From the NCBI GenBank assembly GCA_038087015.1, contig JASBNA010000068.1, forward strand, positions 152,900-216,899: 64,000 nucleotides of DNA, written 5' to 3'. The position numbers and the translations under genes are program-made. The first letter of the stretch is position 1. The number at the start of each line of letters is the position of its first letter. Shown here in pieces: positions 1 through 14,700 of the stretch. This stretch comes from Cerrena zonata (taxonomy: Eukaryota > Basidiomycota > Agaricomycetes > Polyporales > Cerrenaceae). The notes under the pieces were generated by a model that was not told where the DNA came from, searched no databases, and worked only from the letters and a program-made list of their open reading frames with translations.

Positions 1-2642
1 CCTTAAAGAGGAAAGGAAATAGAACGTTTGGGATCTATGCGGGGATAGTATAAACGTATCATACTAGCAGATGAGTCGCTGGCTTAGAGCATGATAACTA
101 AACGTTAAACCGTCATAGCGATGACTATCCAGCTCAGACCGTTTGATTTCGCCAGGTATATTTTGACTCCCAAAAGAAGTCAAGAGCATGCCTAATCGGG
201 ATAATATTATCTAATTTAGGCAATGCCTTCCAGTGGTACCATCATTTCACAAAAAATCTAACCAGTCAAAGAAGTTTGTACAAATAAGAGCTCCTTGTTT
301 GAAGGTAACCCTACTCGACGACTATGGTCTCATGATTCCGTGAGTGCGGCAGTAGGAACTTCTACGTAAGGCTAACCTACCAGCACCTTTAGTAATTATC
401 ATTTTTCAGATTGTCCAATATACATTGTTAGCCAGACCTCCAAGCTTCGACTTGCATTATAAGATGACCACGCTGCATAATCTAATATACCGGCATGCTT
501 GGGATAGATCACCGGACGCCCCGGGAAGTCAAAACAATGTAGTCGGAGTTTCAGTTTTGGAGAGGTACGAGGGAAAGAAAATTACACATGCAGCCCGAAA
601 CATTGGGAGAAGATCATGGTGCCATATGCAGGATAATAATCACCATCGCCTTGAGAGGGCATGCCTCCAGAGGACTGAATGAAAGCAAAAGATCCCGAAG
701 TTATAAATAGACCATACAGAACGAAGAAACGGATCTCCTACTCACGATCTACGATTCTTTGAGTTCAAGGCATTCAGTCGTACTAGTTTTCCTGGACCCA
801 CGAGTTGTCCTTGTGATATAGGAGTTACAAAGCTAGCAGAAGCGTGGTGTCTATAGTAAAGCTGACAATACCATGAACTTGAAGGTGCGTGATTAGTATT
901 CAACTTGAAGACGACCTGAGGTTTTCTGACAACACTAGGGGGCAAGGTCAACCCACTGGACAAATATACTGTTAGAAGAAGTATATCTGCTAGTCAATGT
1001 CACATGAGATTTAACCCCCATATCAGCATGAATTTCACACGGAAAGAGAACACACTGCGTCCACGGGGCAAGGGTAGAGAACTCACCGGCGTTCTAACGA
1101 TAAACTGTCTCATCCCTGTCAGATTCAGTGGTAAAGAAGATAAATGAATAGTTACCGGGAATGAAGAATAGGTGTAATCGCGTTTAGGGTTTGATGTTTC
1201 TTTGTTTTCACCGTCATCGATGATAGTTTTGGTCTTCCTGGTGTTCGAGTCCCTGCATCGGTAGCCGGTATGAGCATCGACCTCACGAGTAGGAGATAGG
1301 TTGCAGATTGACATGGAGGAAAGTCGGTACAGGAATTGAGGGCTGTGTGAGCTGATTCTAGAGTCGACGAAAGATTATATCGAGCCCTACTGTCGTCCCT
1401 AGTTCCACTTGTTTACGATCTCTGTAGTCACGACTTCAGTGTAACATGTCTGCGATACAAGTTCCATGTTCTATGACCACACGTCTAAGATATTTGTTGA
1501 CTGTATACTTACTGGAAGAGTCTTACATGCTAGCGTGAGATTGCGAGTATATGATCATCATGCTAGTGTAAGATCTTGGATTTCGTACAACCCCAGCGGG
1601 ATGCAGTACTTATGCAGTCTGTTGAAGCGGATCAACTTGAACCTTGAACCTAGGCGCTTGATCGTTTTTCCTATCTTCGGCTACTATCGGAGTTTAAAAC
1701 ATACTCATGGGTATGTTACCTGAAAATATACAAATACTTTCAGCGTGTATGAAATGCTACAAGCAGACTCGAGACTGCTTTGAATGAAATCACCAGCTTG
1801 TACTCGCTTTGCTGTATGCTCGCCCGCCCACCATTTCGACTCGAATCCCCACCATCAAGATAATCATGTATCCGACCCCGTCAGGTTAGCTCGCGTATAG
1901 ACACAGCAGTATTCACCTGCAGGCAGGATATTCGCATGATGTGTCAACTGTCAGAGCTAAATAACTCATGTCGAGTTGTTGATCAAATCATTAGGGCGTG
2001 AAGGTGGGCAGTTTTGGTTTATGCATGTAGCGATGCCGAACGTCGTCCTTACAGTTATCGTAGAATGCAGGAGGTTCGTCCACATGATGGATTATAGTCC
2101 CCGGTCGGCTTTGTTGCTGCCAGGCAGTGCCAGCACTAGTCGTCATACTGCTACCAGCGGAACGAGTGCACTTGAAGTCCGAAGAACGAGAGTACCCTGG
2201 ACAATTGCACCAGACATAAGCTAGGTGAGTCGTGGTCGTCATTATATGCATAGACAAGCCTAGGGGGACACTACGCAAATAAGAATAGTTGGATCAGAGC
2301 CTACGTCTACGTCGTCTCTCCGCCCACTTTTTACACGAAGACTCGGACAAGACTTTGGGCAATCGGACTTAAGCCAAGACTTGGAGCCTGAAATTGCTTG
2401 TTTGTCATTGGGCGGTAGCTTGCCAACTCCAAATTGGAAATTTTGAGCTCCCTCTTGTAACCCGTGCACTCTCATTGGGCAGAGATTAGATTAGATGCGG
2501 TGAATACCTGGGCGGATATCTAGTGCATATCTTGTTGTGGCTCCAGTTATAACAGCTTGCGTTCCACTCTTCCTCCTTTTTACATTTGTCCCTCTTCCAC
2601 AACATCCTCATATCTCTTTCGCGTCATAAATAACTAATCAGA
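1..2642. other. Region without a supportable gene
   Basis: Only short open frames occur on either strand, and none can be extended by plausible splice junctions into a recognisable protein. I see no tRNA, rRNA or transposon terminus. The last 150 bases are pyrimidine-rich and lead into the transporter start codon, so they probably contain its promoter. Confidence 0.5.
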
Positions 2643-3730
2643 ATGTCTTCAGACGCTGCAGCAGTACCCCTTCCTAAACACACACGCAATGCGTCACTAG
2701 AAGCCGCACACAACAACAAACCACCGGTATGGTCGATTGACGACCGGTCCAGTGCTCAACCAGCCCCTCTGCCCGCAAAGTGTGACAGACACATTCCAGG
2801 GAGAGAAGGTGTCTGCTGTAAAGAGTTGAAGGACGACGACGAGCGTACACTCATCGACCCTGACGTTGTCCGCGATGTGTAAGTCACTTGTCGTTATACG
2901 CCGCGTTCGTACTCTGACAACATACCCTGTTACGTTTCACAGAGTCATCGGCTTGTCAGATGGCCTCACTGTGCCGTTTGCCCTCACCGCTGGACTGTCT
3001 TCTCTCGGAGAATCTAAACTCGTGATTCTCGGAGGTTTTGCAGAACTCATTGCAGGTGCCATCTCGATGGGCATTGGCGGTTTCCTCGCATCTCAAGCCG
3101 AACGTGACCACTATTTGTACCTTAAGAAGCACACCGCATCCCGCGTGTCGCGTAGCTGCGACGGCGAAATGGAACGGGAGGTTTATGCTGTTCTCGGACC
3201 TGTCGGTGTGGACGAAAAGACAAGTCGAATGGTTGCTAAAAATCTCCGAGATATCGAGCTAGATACCGACGGCGAGGGAAGCACTAGTTCGTCGGGATCC
3301 AGCCCCGAAGACGGCGGCTTGAAATGGAGCAACTCGGTTGGTCTCACATCATTCTTGCTTAAGTTCGGGGAGGGCCTCGAAGAAATCCCCACAAGACGGA
3401 TGTATATCTCCGCATTCACCATCGGAATGGGCTACCTCCTTGGAGGTTTCATTCCTCTATTACCCTACTTCTTCTGTGAGTTGATTGCCTAGTATGCTGA
3501 TTCCGGTCACGTGCTAATATTTCTATATAGTCCCCCGAGTACATGTCGCACTCTTCTACTCCTGTATACTCACAGGTATCGTTCTCCTTATTTTTGGCGC
3601 CGTCAAGGCGCGAGTTACGGGTGCCGGTATGGGTGTTGGCGGATACATCTGGGGCGCTGTGAGCACATTGCTTGTCGGTGGCGCCGCGGCGGCGGCAGCT
3701 TATGGTTTGGTTGCGCTTCTTGAATACTAA
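2643..3730 (+). CDS. CCC1: CCC1/VIT1-family vacuolar iron/manganese transporter
   Basis: The gene has three exons (2643-2878, 2943-3475, 3531-3730) and encodes 322 residues, the usual family size. After a hydrophilic N-terminus of about 75 residues comes the first membrane helix with the hallmark SDGLTVPFALTAG. The second helix carries GFAELIAGAISMG, whose Asp/Glu/Met positions match metal-path residues known in VIT1. A Glu/Asp-rich cytosolic loop (AERDHYLYLKK onward) fits the family's metal-binding domain, and three more helices follow. Family members move Fe2+ and Mn2+ into the vacuole for storage and detoxification; this is inferred by homology. Both introns have good GT-AG signals and preserve the frame. 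It lies upstream of a Mn/haem peroxidase gene on the same strand, which may be functionally relevant or coincidental. Confidence 0.95.
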
Positions 3731-4642
3731 GTTTGGTTTCTAAAAATCAGACTGAGACTTGAGATGACATCGCGCTTACGTTACGGTTTACTTTACTACG
3801 GGTTCCTTTTGATTCACATTTCATCTAATGATTGCAGTTACGAGTAATTTGTTTTGTATCTTCATCTTCCTCTTTTACAATGATCTGTATCGCTATGCTC
3901 TACTCGTTTCTTATTTTGTTAGCTATTTCAACTTTATGTCAACACTCCACCTATAGATTCGAGTCTCGAGGCTTGAGGGTCTATTATATTTAATTCGCAC
4001 CGACAGGGAAACATAGTACAGTCATTGCTCTTTCTCATACTCACCGAGAGAGCATATGGTCAATCACGCGTTGGCGAGAGATGAACTACGGATACTTCAA
4101 AGGTACTCATGGGCTAAGCTTATTTAAAGTAAAATAACGTTATAACATGAAGAAACTTTTGTTATCGGCCAAGAAAGGACCATTTCCCAATTTGGACACC
4201 ATCCCTCTTACCGTGACTAGTGTCCTTTGAACCTTTCGTTGTTGTTTCTCAACCTCGCTGCTACATTTTCTGCTTCAATAGGTGCGCACTAAACCCAAGA
4301 TGGGTTATCCCTTGCCTAACTTTGACGAAGTTTGGGAAAGAACCACCGAGTCTGGGTCCCCACGACCTCTCGAAATTTGAATTGACTTATTCCCTTTTGC
4401 TGTCTGTTCGTCTCTTCCCGTGTCCAACGCTGGGAACGAGATTTACATTGAGAAGCCTCGAGTGCCCCTTGCGAACTCCACCCTACTCTATTGCCGGCTT
4501 ACTTGCTCTTTGCCAAGCAGGCCCAAGCTACTTCCATCTCACGCATGTCGCGTGTCTTCCGAAGGTCTTCGATGCGCTCTAATTCTTAAATTATGTACAG
4601 GGGTTCGCTCCATCGCTCTCCTCCTCCGCTTATACTGCCTCG
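3731..4642. other. Intergenic region, no supported gene
   Basis: There is AT-rich 3' flank of the transporter, then short open frames at 4220-4640 that do not assemble into a convincing protein. A possible short peptide frame begins at the ATG at 4301 but stops after about 26 codons without a usable donor. It could hold upstream exons of the small gene that follows. Confidence 0.4.
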
Positions 4643-5172
4643 ATGTATAGTTCCGTACGTGGCAATGGATCCCATCCTTTAAACATGATGGGAAGAGCTA
4701 CAGGTCACTCCCAACATTTACAGTCGGATATACACACAGGTACCAGGTGGACAGCTACCGCTCCCGATGCATTGGTATTTAGTATGGATGAGTTTGTTTC
4801 GGGTCCGCTCTCAGCCCTGTCAATGGGTAAGTGAATGCTTCATAACATACACATCTGTAGTGACCAATAGTGATTTTCATCGCTCTCAGCACTATGCGAC
4901 ACTTTTGCTCTGTATCGATGCATTCCATATCAAAAAGGTCTCAGCCTCGGGGTCACCTGTCTGGCCGCGTTTAACGGGTCCGAGTATCTTCTCAAACTTG
5001 ACGCGTTAGAGACAGATCTTGGGTTTTCCTGTTATCGCTTTATAGAAGTATGTTCGTGAACGATTGTTATTTTAGTATCACTGTCATTGTAACTGCTCGA
5101 TTGTTGGCTCTCAAGGAGCCTCCTCCAGTCCAAGGCGTCGGGAAGAAGCTTACACGATCCCATATATCATAA
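4643..5172 (+). CDS. Small hypothetical protein, three exons
   Basis: I do not recognise this protein. Exons 4643-4826, 4890-5047 and 5116-5172 join in frame through GT-AG introns (gtaagt...tctcag and gtatgt...ctcaag) into 132 residues. The middle exon is clearly protein-like (for example GLSLGVTCLAAFNGSEYLL), with a hydrophobic stretch and an acidic, leucine-rich tail. There is no signal peptide at this start, and upstream exons may exist between 4300 and 4640. It lies between the transporter and the peroxidase on the same strand. The frame-preserving junctions make a real gene more likely than chance, but the start is uncertain. Confidence 0.4.
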
Positions 5173-5289
5173 ATGTTATTGGCTACCGAGCTGCAAGTGT
5201 ACCCCTGAACGGTGGCCTCGACACCAACTACACTTCCCCAACAGGATACAAGGTACAGAAAATGAAATTTGGTGTATTAGTCCAACAGG

Positions 5290-5296
5290 TATAAAA
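5290..5296 (+). promoter_or_regulatory. TATA box of the peroxidase gene
   Basis: TATAAAA lies 75 bases before the peroxidase start codon and is followed by a C/T-rich stretch, a common start-site context in basidiomycete genes for secreted proteins. Confidence 0.55.
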
Positions 5297-5370
5297 TGTA
5301 GCCCATCCTTTCCCTTCATTTTCCAAGACACTCCAGTCTACTGTCTTACATCGGTCCTTCTCAAGTTGCA

Positions 5371-7013
<1,643 letters not shown>

Positions 7014-7370
7014 ATGTGGTTTACAAACCCAATGCGAAGGGTATTCTGGTGTGGATAAGGCTGGCGACTCACCTCGTCAATGAATTACATAGATTTGTCA
7101 ATATGTCAACGACCCTGAATAAATTGTGGTGTAACAAAATATTCTGTCTGCGATAGATTGGAAAGCGCGAACCTCCCTCATTTATTCGGATGGCGTTGAT
7201 TGAAATTTGAGCTAATGCGAAGCTAGCCCACTTGAAACAGATGCACATAAGTAACTTAGTTGGAGTAAGAATGAGAGACGCCCACTTTCCTCATTTACGT
7301 CAGTATATGATACTCTTGGTTCGATTTGAGATTCTGACAAGGCATCTGTACTCTGACTACAAAAGTCACC

Positions 7371-8408
7371 ATGTCCTCCCATAATGTAGAGGCAATCCCT
7401 CTCATGCAGCAAGGTGAAGAGGAAGACCACATCCTAGAGCAAAAACATAAAGCGCACTCATTCAATCAACCTCGCTCCTCGCTACGGTCCCGGTTGATTC
7501 GGGCTCTCCCATACCTCGCCTGTCTGGTCGCTCTTCTCAGTTTCACTCTGAACACTCTAATTTTTGCACGGCCTTCACAAAAGCCCAAGTTAGATGTGTT
7601 CAACGGTAGCGTCGTGCAGTCCCTCCGCAAACCTAGTCTCTACCTTGGGATCGATCGGGTCCCCGAGATCAAAGAGATGCTATCTTTGGAAAGTCTCTTT
7701 GCTCAGGGCCATGCAACCGCAACGGGTTCTCTTCCAACTGAGACCCATGCGCATGGGGGGTCGGCCGTACATGACACCTCAGAACATCCGGCTCGGTCTG
7801 TGAACATTGCACGGGTGAACTCTCGATATCCTGATCTAATATACCCCCAAGACGGATGGGTTGTCTTATCAGAATTTGTAAGTTCTACATACTTACTGTC
7901 ATGGTGTAGCTCTTCCTTTATCTTGAAAATTGAATACTTATGTATGGGACTTCAGGACAGAACAATATTACAACTCCACTCAGGCTCCCAATCATCACGA
8001 TGCATTCTCACTTCCGCCTTTCCTGGTCGCAGGTCCTTAGGAGACAGACTTCTAACGATCGAGATCGATGACTCTACGACTAGAGTCGCCCGAATACAAG
8101 CGAGGGTGTTGTCGAATAGCGATAGCAGTGTTGACTTCTCTTCCCTCACATGGAACTCCCGGTCGTCTCTTTCGCATCTTATCGGAGAACTGGAAGTAGA
8201 CTTCGGTCGCAATAGTTCTACAAGTGAATTCGCTTGTGGTGGTAGCGAACTACTTGTAGAATTGGCGTGCCTAGGAAATGGTTGTGGAGTCGAGTTCAAG
8301 TACCTTAATGAAGACAGTACTTGTAAGTGATTTTAATTATTTGGTATTCTTACTCTTCTGATGAAAATGACTTTGAAAACAGCTTTCATCAACCTTGTGT
8401 CAAAGTGA
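7371..8408 (+). CDS. Single-pass membrane protein of unknown function
   Basis: Three exons (7371-7877, 7956-8322, 8383-8408) encode 299 residues. A cytosolic-looking N-terminus of about 45 residues precedes one membrane helix (LPYLACLVALLSFTLNTLIF), then a phrase with basidiomycete flavour (KPSLYLGIDRVPEIK), a His-rich linker, and a C-terminal beta-rich domain with several cysteines. The layout suggests a type II membrane protein with its C-terminal domain in the secretory lumen or outside. No catalytic motif is evident. The first intron is a multiple of three and stays open, so an intron-retained reading frame also exists; clear donor and acceptor signals favour splicing. I know of no assigned function for such proteins. 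Confidence 0.75.
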
Positions 8409-8794
8409 GGCTGTTGCATAGGATTTTGTATCATGGGTTTCTTCCTCTTCTATTTTTCGCGCTCTTTAACTGGTCGTGAAACGAATATGTAGTCCTGTGT
8501 AATTGTGTCCCTAGCTTAGTGTGTTGAATGCCGATGCCGTCATGAAGGATCCAAATCCCGGAAGTGACATAGAAAAGATTGAAAATATATGGTACATGAA
8601 TACAGGTGAATGCATGAGTCATCAAGAGAAGAAATATTGCAGAGATTGAACGAATGCGAATATAAGAGCATGAGAAATCATTAATTGCGTAAAGATCATA
8701 ACAAATAGATGGGAATTAATATCGTAACAGCCGTCCACCGAATCGTTTGAAGTGTCCATAAACCAAAAAGAACGTTAAAAGATGCAAAGACGGC
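8409..8794. other. Intergenic space between convergent genes
   Basis: The 3' ends of the membrane-protein gene and of the giant minus-strand gene face each other here. The sequence is AT-rich and I see no gene in it. Confidence 0.6.
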
Positions 8795-11700
8795 CTAACC
8801 CCTATGGATACTGCTGGAGGGCGAACGGGGTCCAAACAAACCTGGGCTGGGGACCGGCGGGTGGAGCATCTCCTGAGGGATCATCGGGTCTACCGGAGAT
8901 ATGTTTGGATTTTGAGGAGCTGCGTGCGTAAGGGCATGAATAATGAGATACAGTCCGACTCAAACTCAAACATAGGAATAACTCACGATGCCACACAGTT
9001 GGGTTCCAAGATGCACGCGCTGGCTGTACTCCAGGGTAAGGAATATTGGTAGGGGGTATGTGGACTGGCGCAGCGGCCACTGGAGCCTGAGGAGCAATGT
9101 GAGGCGGGCGGGCACCGGAACCTCCGTTACGAACCCTTCGCACTCTGTTACGAACTTGTCGCCAAGCGGGACGTGCACCTTCCATGGGAGGAGGAGGCGG
9201 CTCGGGTATTGGTTCTTGGTGAATAGATGGTTCATAACCCTCAGGTTTCCTGTACATATGTGAGATTCGCAATTTCTCAAATAGTATAACTCGTAACCTA
9301 CCATGTGTCTTCGTAAATACCTCCAGGTCCATACTTGGCCTTATCTTGAAGAAGAGCGCCGATTTGGCTGAACAAGATATGAGAACATGTTATGCATTTC
9401 TGAACAATCAGACTTACAATTGTAACGTTCTTCTCCTCTCGTGCAACTTGCCGACCTCCATAATCAACAACCTAACCTCAGCAGCGAGGGACTTGCTGAA
9501 CTCGTCCAAGTACTGTAACATCATGAGTAAAAATTGGAGCGTACAATGCACATTACTTACCTGTTGGACATTGAAGGGAACCCGCTTCTGAGCACTCTCT
9601 TCTGCCGCATGAAGAATGGTATTGGTTTGCTGATCCAGTTGATCACGACAATCTAGACTTTGGATTAGTATTTGAATGACAATGTGACCTGAATGTATTT
9701 ACCCTCAGCCATCTGTCGCAAGGAATCGGAGATCTCTTCCTTGAGCGAGGTCATAGTCTGCAACGTCTGATGTTGCATCGCTAGAAGAACTTGCGTTAGT
9801 CCGAGAATCCAAGAGGGACTGAACGAACGTACCTTGCATGGCGGAAGTGAGCTGTTCCATTCTTTCGTCCTCTCTGATCTTACACTCTTCCTTCTCCTGG
9901 ATGAGTCGACTGATCATCTCCTGCATGTTGTTCAGCATCATGTCCTTCATTTGACGCCGCTCCTGCTTCTCTTCCCACCGCTGATCCTGGAGTTCACGTT
10001 TACGAACACACTCATCACGCTGTTCGGAGACAAGGTTCGTTATATCCGCCAACTGAGCTGCTTGTTGCTCAGCACGCTCGTTGTCTTCGCCACGTTCGTT
10101 CTCGTGTCGTTGAGCATCTTCCATTTCGCGGGCCTGACGTTCATCCTTCTCGGCTTGGAGAGCAGCTATTTGTTCTTGGAGCAGACGAACATGAGTTTGA
10201 TGTTCCTCATCCATTCGTTGACGTTCAGCAGCTAATTCCTCGTCTCGACGTTCACGCTCAGCGCGTTCAGCATCGATTTGTCTCCTGGCTTCATCACGTT
10301 CAGCTTCAATGATGTCACGTAACTCTTGGCTGTAACGAGAAGTGGCCTCGACTAGAGTACGCCGTTCAGCATCGACATCAACGATAGATGGTGCTCGCAT
10401 AGAAGATGCACGAGATGGAGAGGCGGACGGCTCATGTTCAGAGTGAGGGATTTCAGCGAGATGAAGAGGAGGTTCTGTAGGAGGATGTTCCTCATCTAGA
10501 GCACCGGGAGGTGGAGGAACCGGAATTGCTGCCAATCTGTCTTCCAGATTTCTTAGCAATTCTTCCTCGCGAGCCTTCGCCTCTGCCTCGCGTCTTGCTT
10601 CGTGCTCCAAAAACAGGCGTTCTCGTTCATCCTCGTTCGACCTGAAGGTTTCTTCTCGTCGTTGCTCGCCTTCTTCAGTCACTTGTACCGTCTCAATCAA
10701 CTGCTTTTCCATGTCTTCGAATCGTTCAACACGTTCCCGTTCGGCGTCAGCAAGAGCTAGATCATCGAAGCTTGTCGGTGCGTGTGGTTGGAATGGGACA
10801 GCAACAGGCATATCAGTGCGCACATCTTCGGATGGCGGGATAGCATATACTCCTGACGGAGGTGGGATATGATGAACTTCTGGCGGCCCTTCACTGACAG
10901 GGACTTCATGAACGACCGATGGCACAGTAGCTTCGATGCGAGGCATTGGTGCTGGCACTGGCGTGGGGACGTCATCCTCTTCCATGTGAGTTGGCAAGTA
11001 TGGAATAACAGGGACATCCGGTCCAGCCTGTTGCAGCTGTTGACGAACGGAACTTCGTGGTGAAGCAGGAACCCGAATCCTTGGCTGAGGTATAACTAGA
11101 TTCCAGGTTAGATCTCAAGCTCGGATAGGAGATCAATACACTCACTGCTAGGCGCATCGGATTGACTGTATGAGCGTTCCAGAGAAGAGGCTATATGCGT
11201 CGTTAGTAAACAGTAGAAGAATTTTACGATCTGTCATACCTCTGCTTGGCTCGCCAGAGATTGTAGGCCCTATCAAACAATGTCAGGAACAATCCCATAA
11301 TGAACAGTAAGAGTAACCTACCACGACCGTAGTCTTGCTCCTCCTCAGGCTCGAATACATGATGTGAGACTAGACGGTACATATAAATAGCCAGTTGAGA
11401 GATGCAAATAAAGAGGGGAACAAACCTTCACTAGGTCGCCTTCCTCGGCGAGATGGAGGTATACCTTCAGAAGGAGCATGGCTGCCCTCGATCTCCATGA
11501 TTGTTGGTACTTGCTGACGGGGAGTGCGTGGGGTATGGGGAGGAATAGTGCGGACTATTGGGGGAGACCGAGTAGGAGAGCGATCATCGTGGTCTGAGTA
11601 CTCAGTAGCAGCAGGAGGACGGTGGGGATGTGGGCGGGCTGTCTCAGTTGGTGAGGGTGAACGAGGCGTGGTGTGGTGGGTGATTCGAGTAGGTGCTGTG

Positions 11701-14700
11701 TGACGATCACCAATGAGCGTTGGAGACCTTGAACGGTAATCATCTCCGCGAACGACTCTGGGTGATCGACCTGGCTCGTATTCATGCACACTAACAGGCG
11801 ATTGAGGACGACGTGAGGTTCTTGATCTTGCCGTTCCTGATCTCTGTATTCCGATCCTTACAGGACTTTGCGGTGAAAGTGTACGGGCGCTTGAAGCATG
11901 GACTACCACAGTGGGTCGAACAGCAGAGCCAGAGCGATGTGTTCTACCAGTGTGTGCCCGGCTCGGTGCGTATTCCAGGGACGGCGACCGGCGCATTGAG
12001 TGAGATGGATAACGGCGGCGACCACCCGTACGGCTTCTACTCCGATCAGAAGCAGAGGAATAGCTAGGGGCCCTGCGGGAACGATGACTTCGTCTCCCAT
12101 ACCTATCCCGCGAGTCCGAACGAGAACGAGAGCGTCCGTTTCGACGTCTACGGTAGCCACTATCCCCGTATCGGTCGCCACGATATTGGCTAGGTCTATC
12201 CCGGTATCCTCTGTCTCCTTCTCTGTCACCTCTATATCTGTCCCTGTCGTCTCTATATCTATCACCGTCACCTCGTTTGTCCCTGTCCCTCTCTCTGTCA
12301 CGGTAATCACCTTCGGTCCTTGGTATAACTACGGTTGATGCGGGAACAATGGGGGGTGGTGTACGATGACTTCCAGTTCGTCCTCCTTCGACGATCCGTA
12401 TAGGTGAACGTGAGCGGGGTCGAGACGGTGCTTGAGTAAGAACTGGAGGAGCAGCTTGTACGATTACAGGTGTTCGAGGGCTTCTCCGCCCATGCGAATG
12501 TCTACGAGAAGAGCGAGAGCTTGATCTACTTCTCGACCGCATTATTGTCACTGTACCCTGTGGTGCACTGGGAGGTATGGTGGGGAGTACAGTAGGTTGC
12601 GGTGCCATCATAGGCTGCTGCATAGGCATAGGCATTGCAGGAGGGATGACTATAGGCGGTGCCTGTTGGCCTTGAGGATATTGATATCCGGAGGGCATTT
12701 GTCCTGGGATTACAATTGGAGGTGGAGTATGCCTGCTGGGAGATGAAGAACGTGATGTATGAGTGCGCTCCATTCTGATAATCTGGGGAGAACTTCGGGG
12801 AGAACCTCGCGATGAACCATGTCGGCGAGAGCGGTGAGACGGGCGGCGAGAACGATCACCATATTCTTGACTCGGGGAAGGAGAGGGAGAGCGCGAATAT
12901 GTGTGATGAACCTCCATCCTACGAGGATCATCTTCTCTGATAACCATGGGGGTAGGTTGAGGAGATACAACATCTTGCATTGGGACTTGAACCCCGTGAG
13001 GTAGTACACCTGGAGGGTAGCCTTGTGCAGGTGGCAGAACAGTAATGGGAGGCGAAGGTCCTCCAACCTCTGGGGCAGGTCCAGGTCCAGCCTGACCGCC
13101 AGTAACGATGACAGTGGGTTGCTGTTGTTGAGGTTGGGGAGAATGAGGAATAGGTATTGGTACAGCATCAGCATCGGCAGGGCTATGTGAAGGGGGAAGG
13201 TGAATAACATGAGGAGGCTCATGATGAGAAACCCCAGGCTCGTATTGAGTGCGACGACTACCACTGCTAGACGAAGAACGAGAACGAGAACGAGAATGTG
13301 ACGTATGAACGTGGACAACGGTTGGTGGTGGTGGAATAACAGCGACCTGTTCACCCATGGGGGGTGGTATTACATGAATTGGCTGTTGGTCCCTGTATTC
13401 ACCAGATGAACCACTCGAAGAACTCTGGCCCGAAGGAGTTGGAGGTATAACCATATCTTCGTCTTCCTGTTGCTGATAAGGTCTTCTGTGCGGCTGCTGT
13501 TGCGGCTGAGGAGGATACCCAGCCGGTAGATCTGGTATTACAGGCACCGGCATACCTGGTGGAGGGGGCGGAATCACTATATCCTCTTCGCTACGTCCTG
13601 CTGGAATAACTGGGGTGTAAGGTGGTGTAGGAGTACGATCCACTGGGAATGGGGTTCCGTGTGGACGACCTCCGAGATGAACAGGAGTAGGAGTAGGCTG
13701 GAACCCAGGAGGTAATTGACCAGACGGTTGAGGTTGAAAAATGACGGGCCCGGCGGAGGGTGCTGGACCAGGAGGCACCACTACCGTAGCCCCTGCGGGT
13801 GCAGGTGTAGCAGCTGCGAAGAACAAAAGGTCAATATGAAAAATCCTATAGGAACCAATAATACCCACCTCCTGGTCGTCTGTCCATCATGTCATCGAAA
13901 TGATCTGCTAGGTTGTCCAACCGTGCATTTACGCTACGAATTTCAGATTGGCGATCGTGTACATCACGCTCTAGCCACTCATTCAATCCTTGGAGATATC
14001 GCATGATTTCCCTTTGTTGCTCGATAGTTGCAACATGAGCTAAACGATTTTCCTTGGAAATAATTTCAGTGTTATCGCTATCAAGCCTGAAGGTGAATTA
14101 CTCACCCGCAATAAAGCCACAATATCGTCAAACGTTGGTGGGAGTTGTAATATTGTAGGAGGCTTGAACAACAAAGTTCAGTACCCGGAAAGAAATGTAG
14201 GTCGTCGTATTGTACTTACAGGTTGAATAGGCTGCATCTGAGGTATAACGGGTGGTTGTCCAGGAGCCCCAGTCGACACCGGCGCTGGAACGGTTACGAA
14301 TGTGCCAGGTGGAGGAACAACGAACTGGCCGGGTTGACTAGCCTGACCAGCTGAGGCGTCCCCCTGATAGATATTCATTAGCAAGTGTCCGACCAATATC
14401 ATCAATAATCACATACCATTGTTGTTGGCCGTGTGTACCACGTCTGAGGACCTCTACCATCATCCTGACTGCCTAAGTCAGCAGGTGCGGATGGGGGGCG
14501 ATGTTGTTGTTGTTCCTACGTTATAATTAATACAACATCAGCTCAAAATCAAACTAATTTGCTTACTTGTGGAGGAGGCGTAGGTCCACCAGGTCGATAA
14601 ACTCCGTCCGCTTGATCGGGACGTCGTTGTGAACGCAAGTTACGAACTTCCCGTTCCATGTCAATATCTTCGCCATTATCCGGGGGCGGAGGAGCGGTTC

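Noticed and set aside
1000..1314. A 104-codon minus-strand frame
   Set aside because: There are no splice-compatible neighbours and no recognisable motif. Frames of this length are expected by chance in a region of this size.
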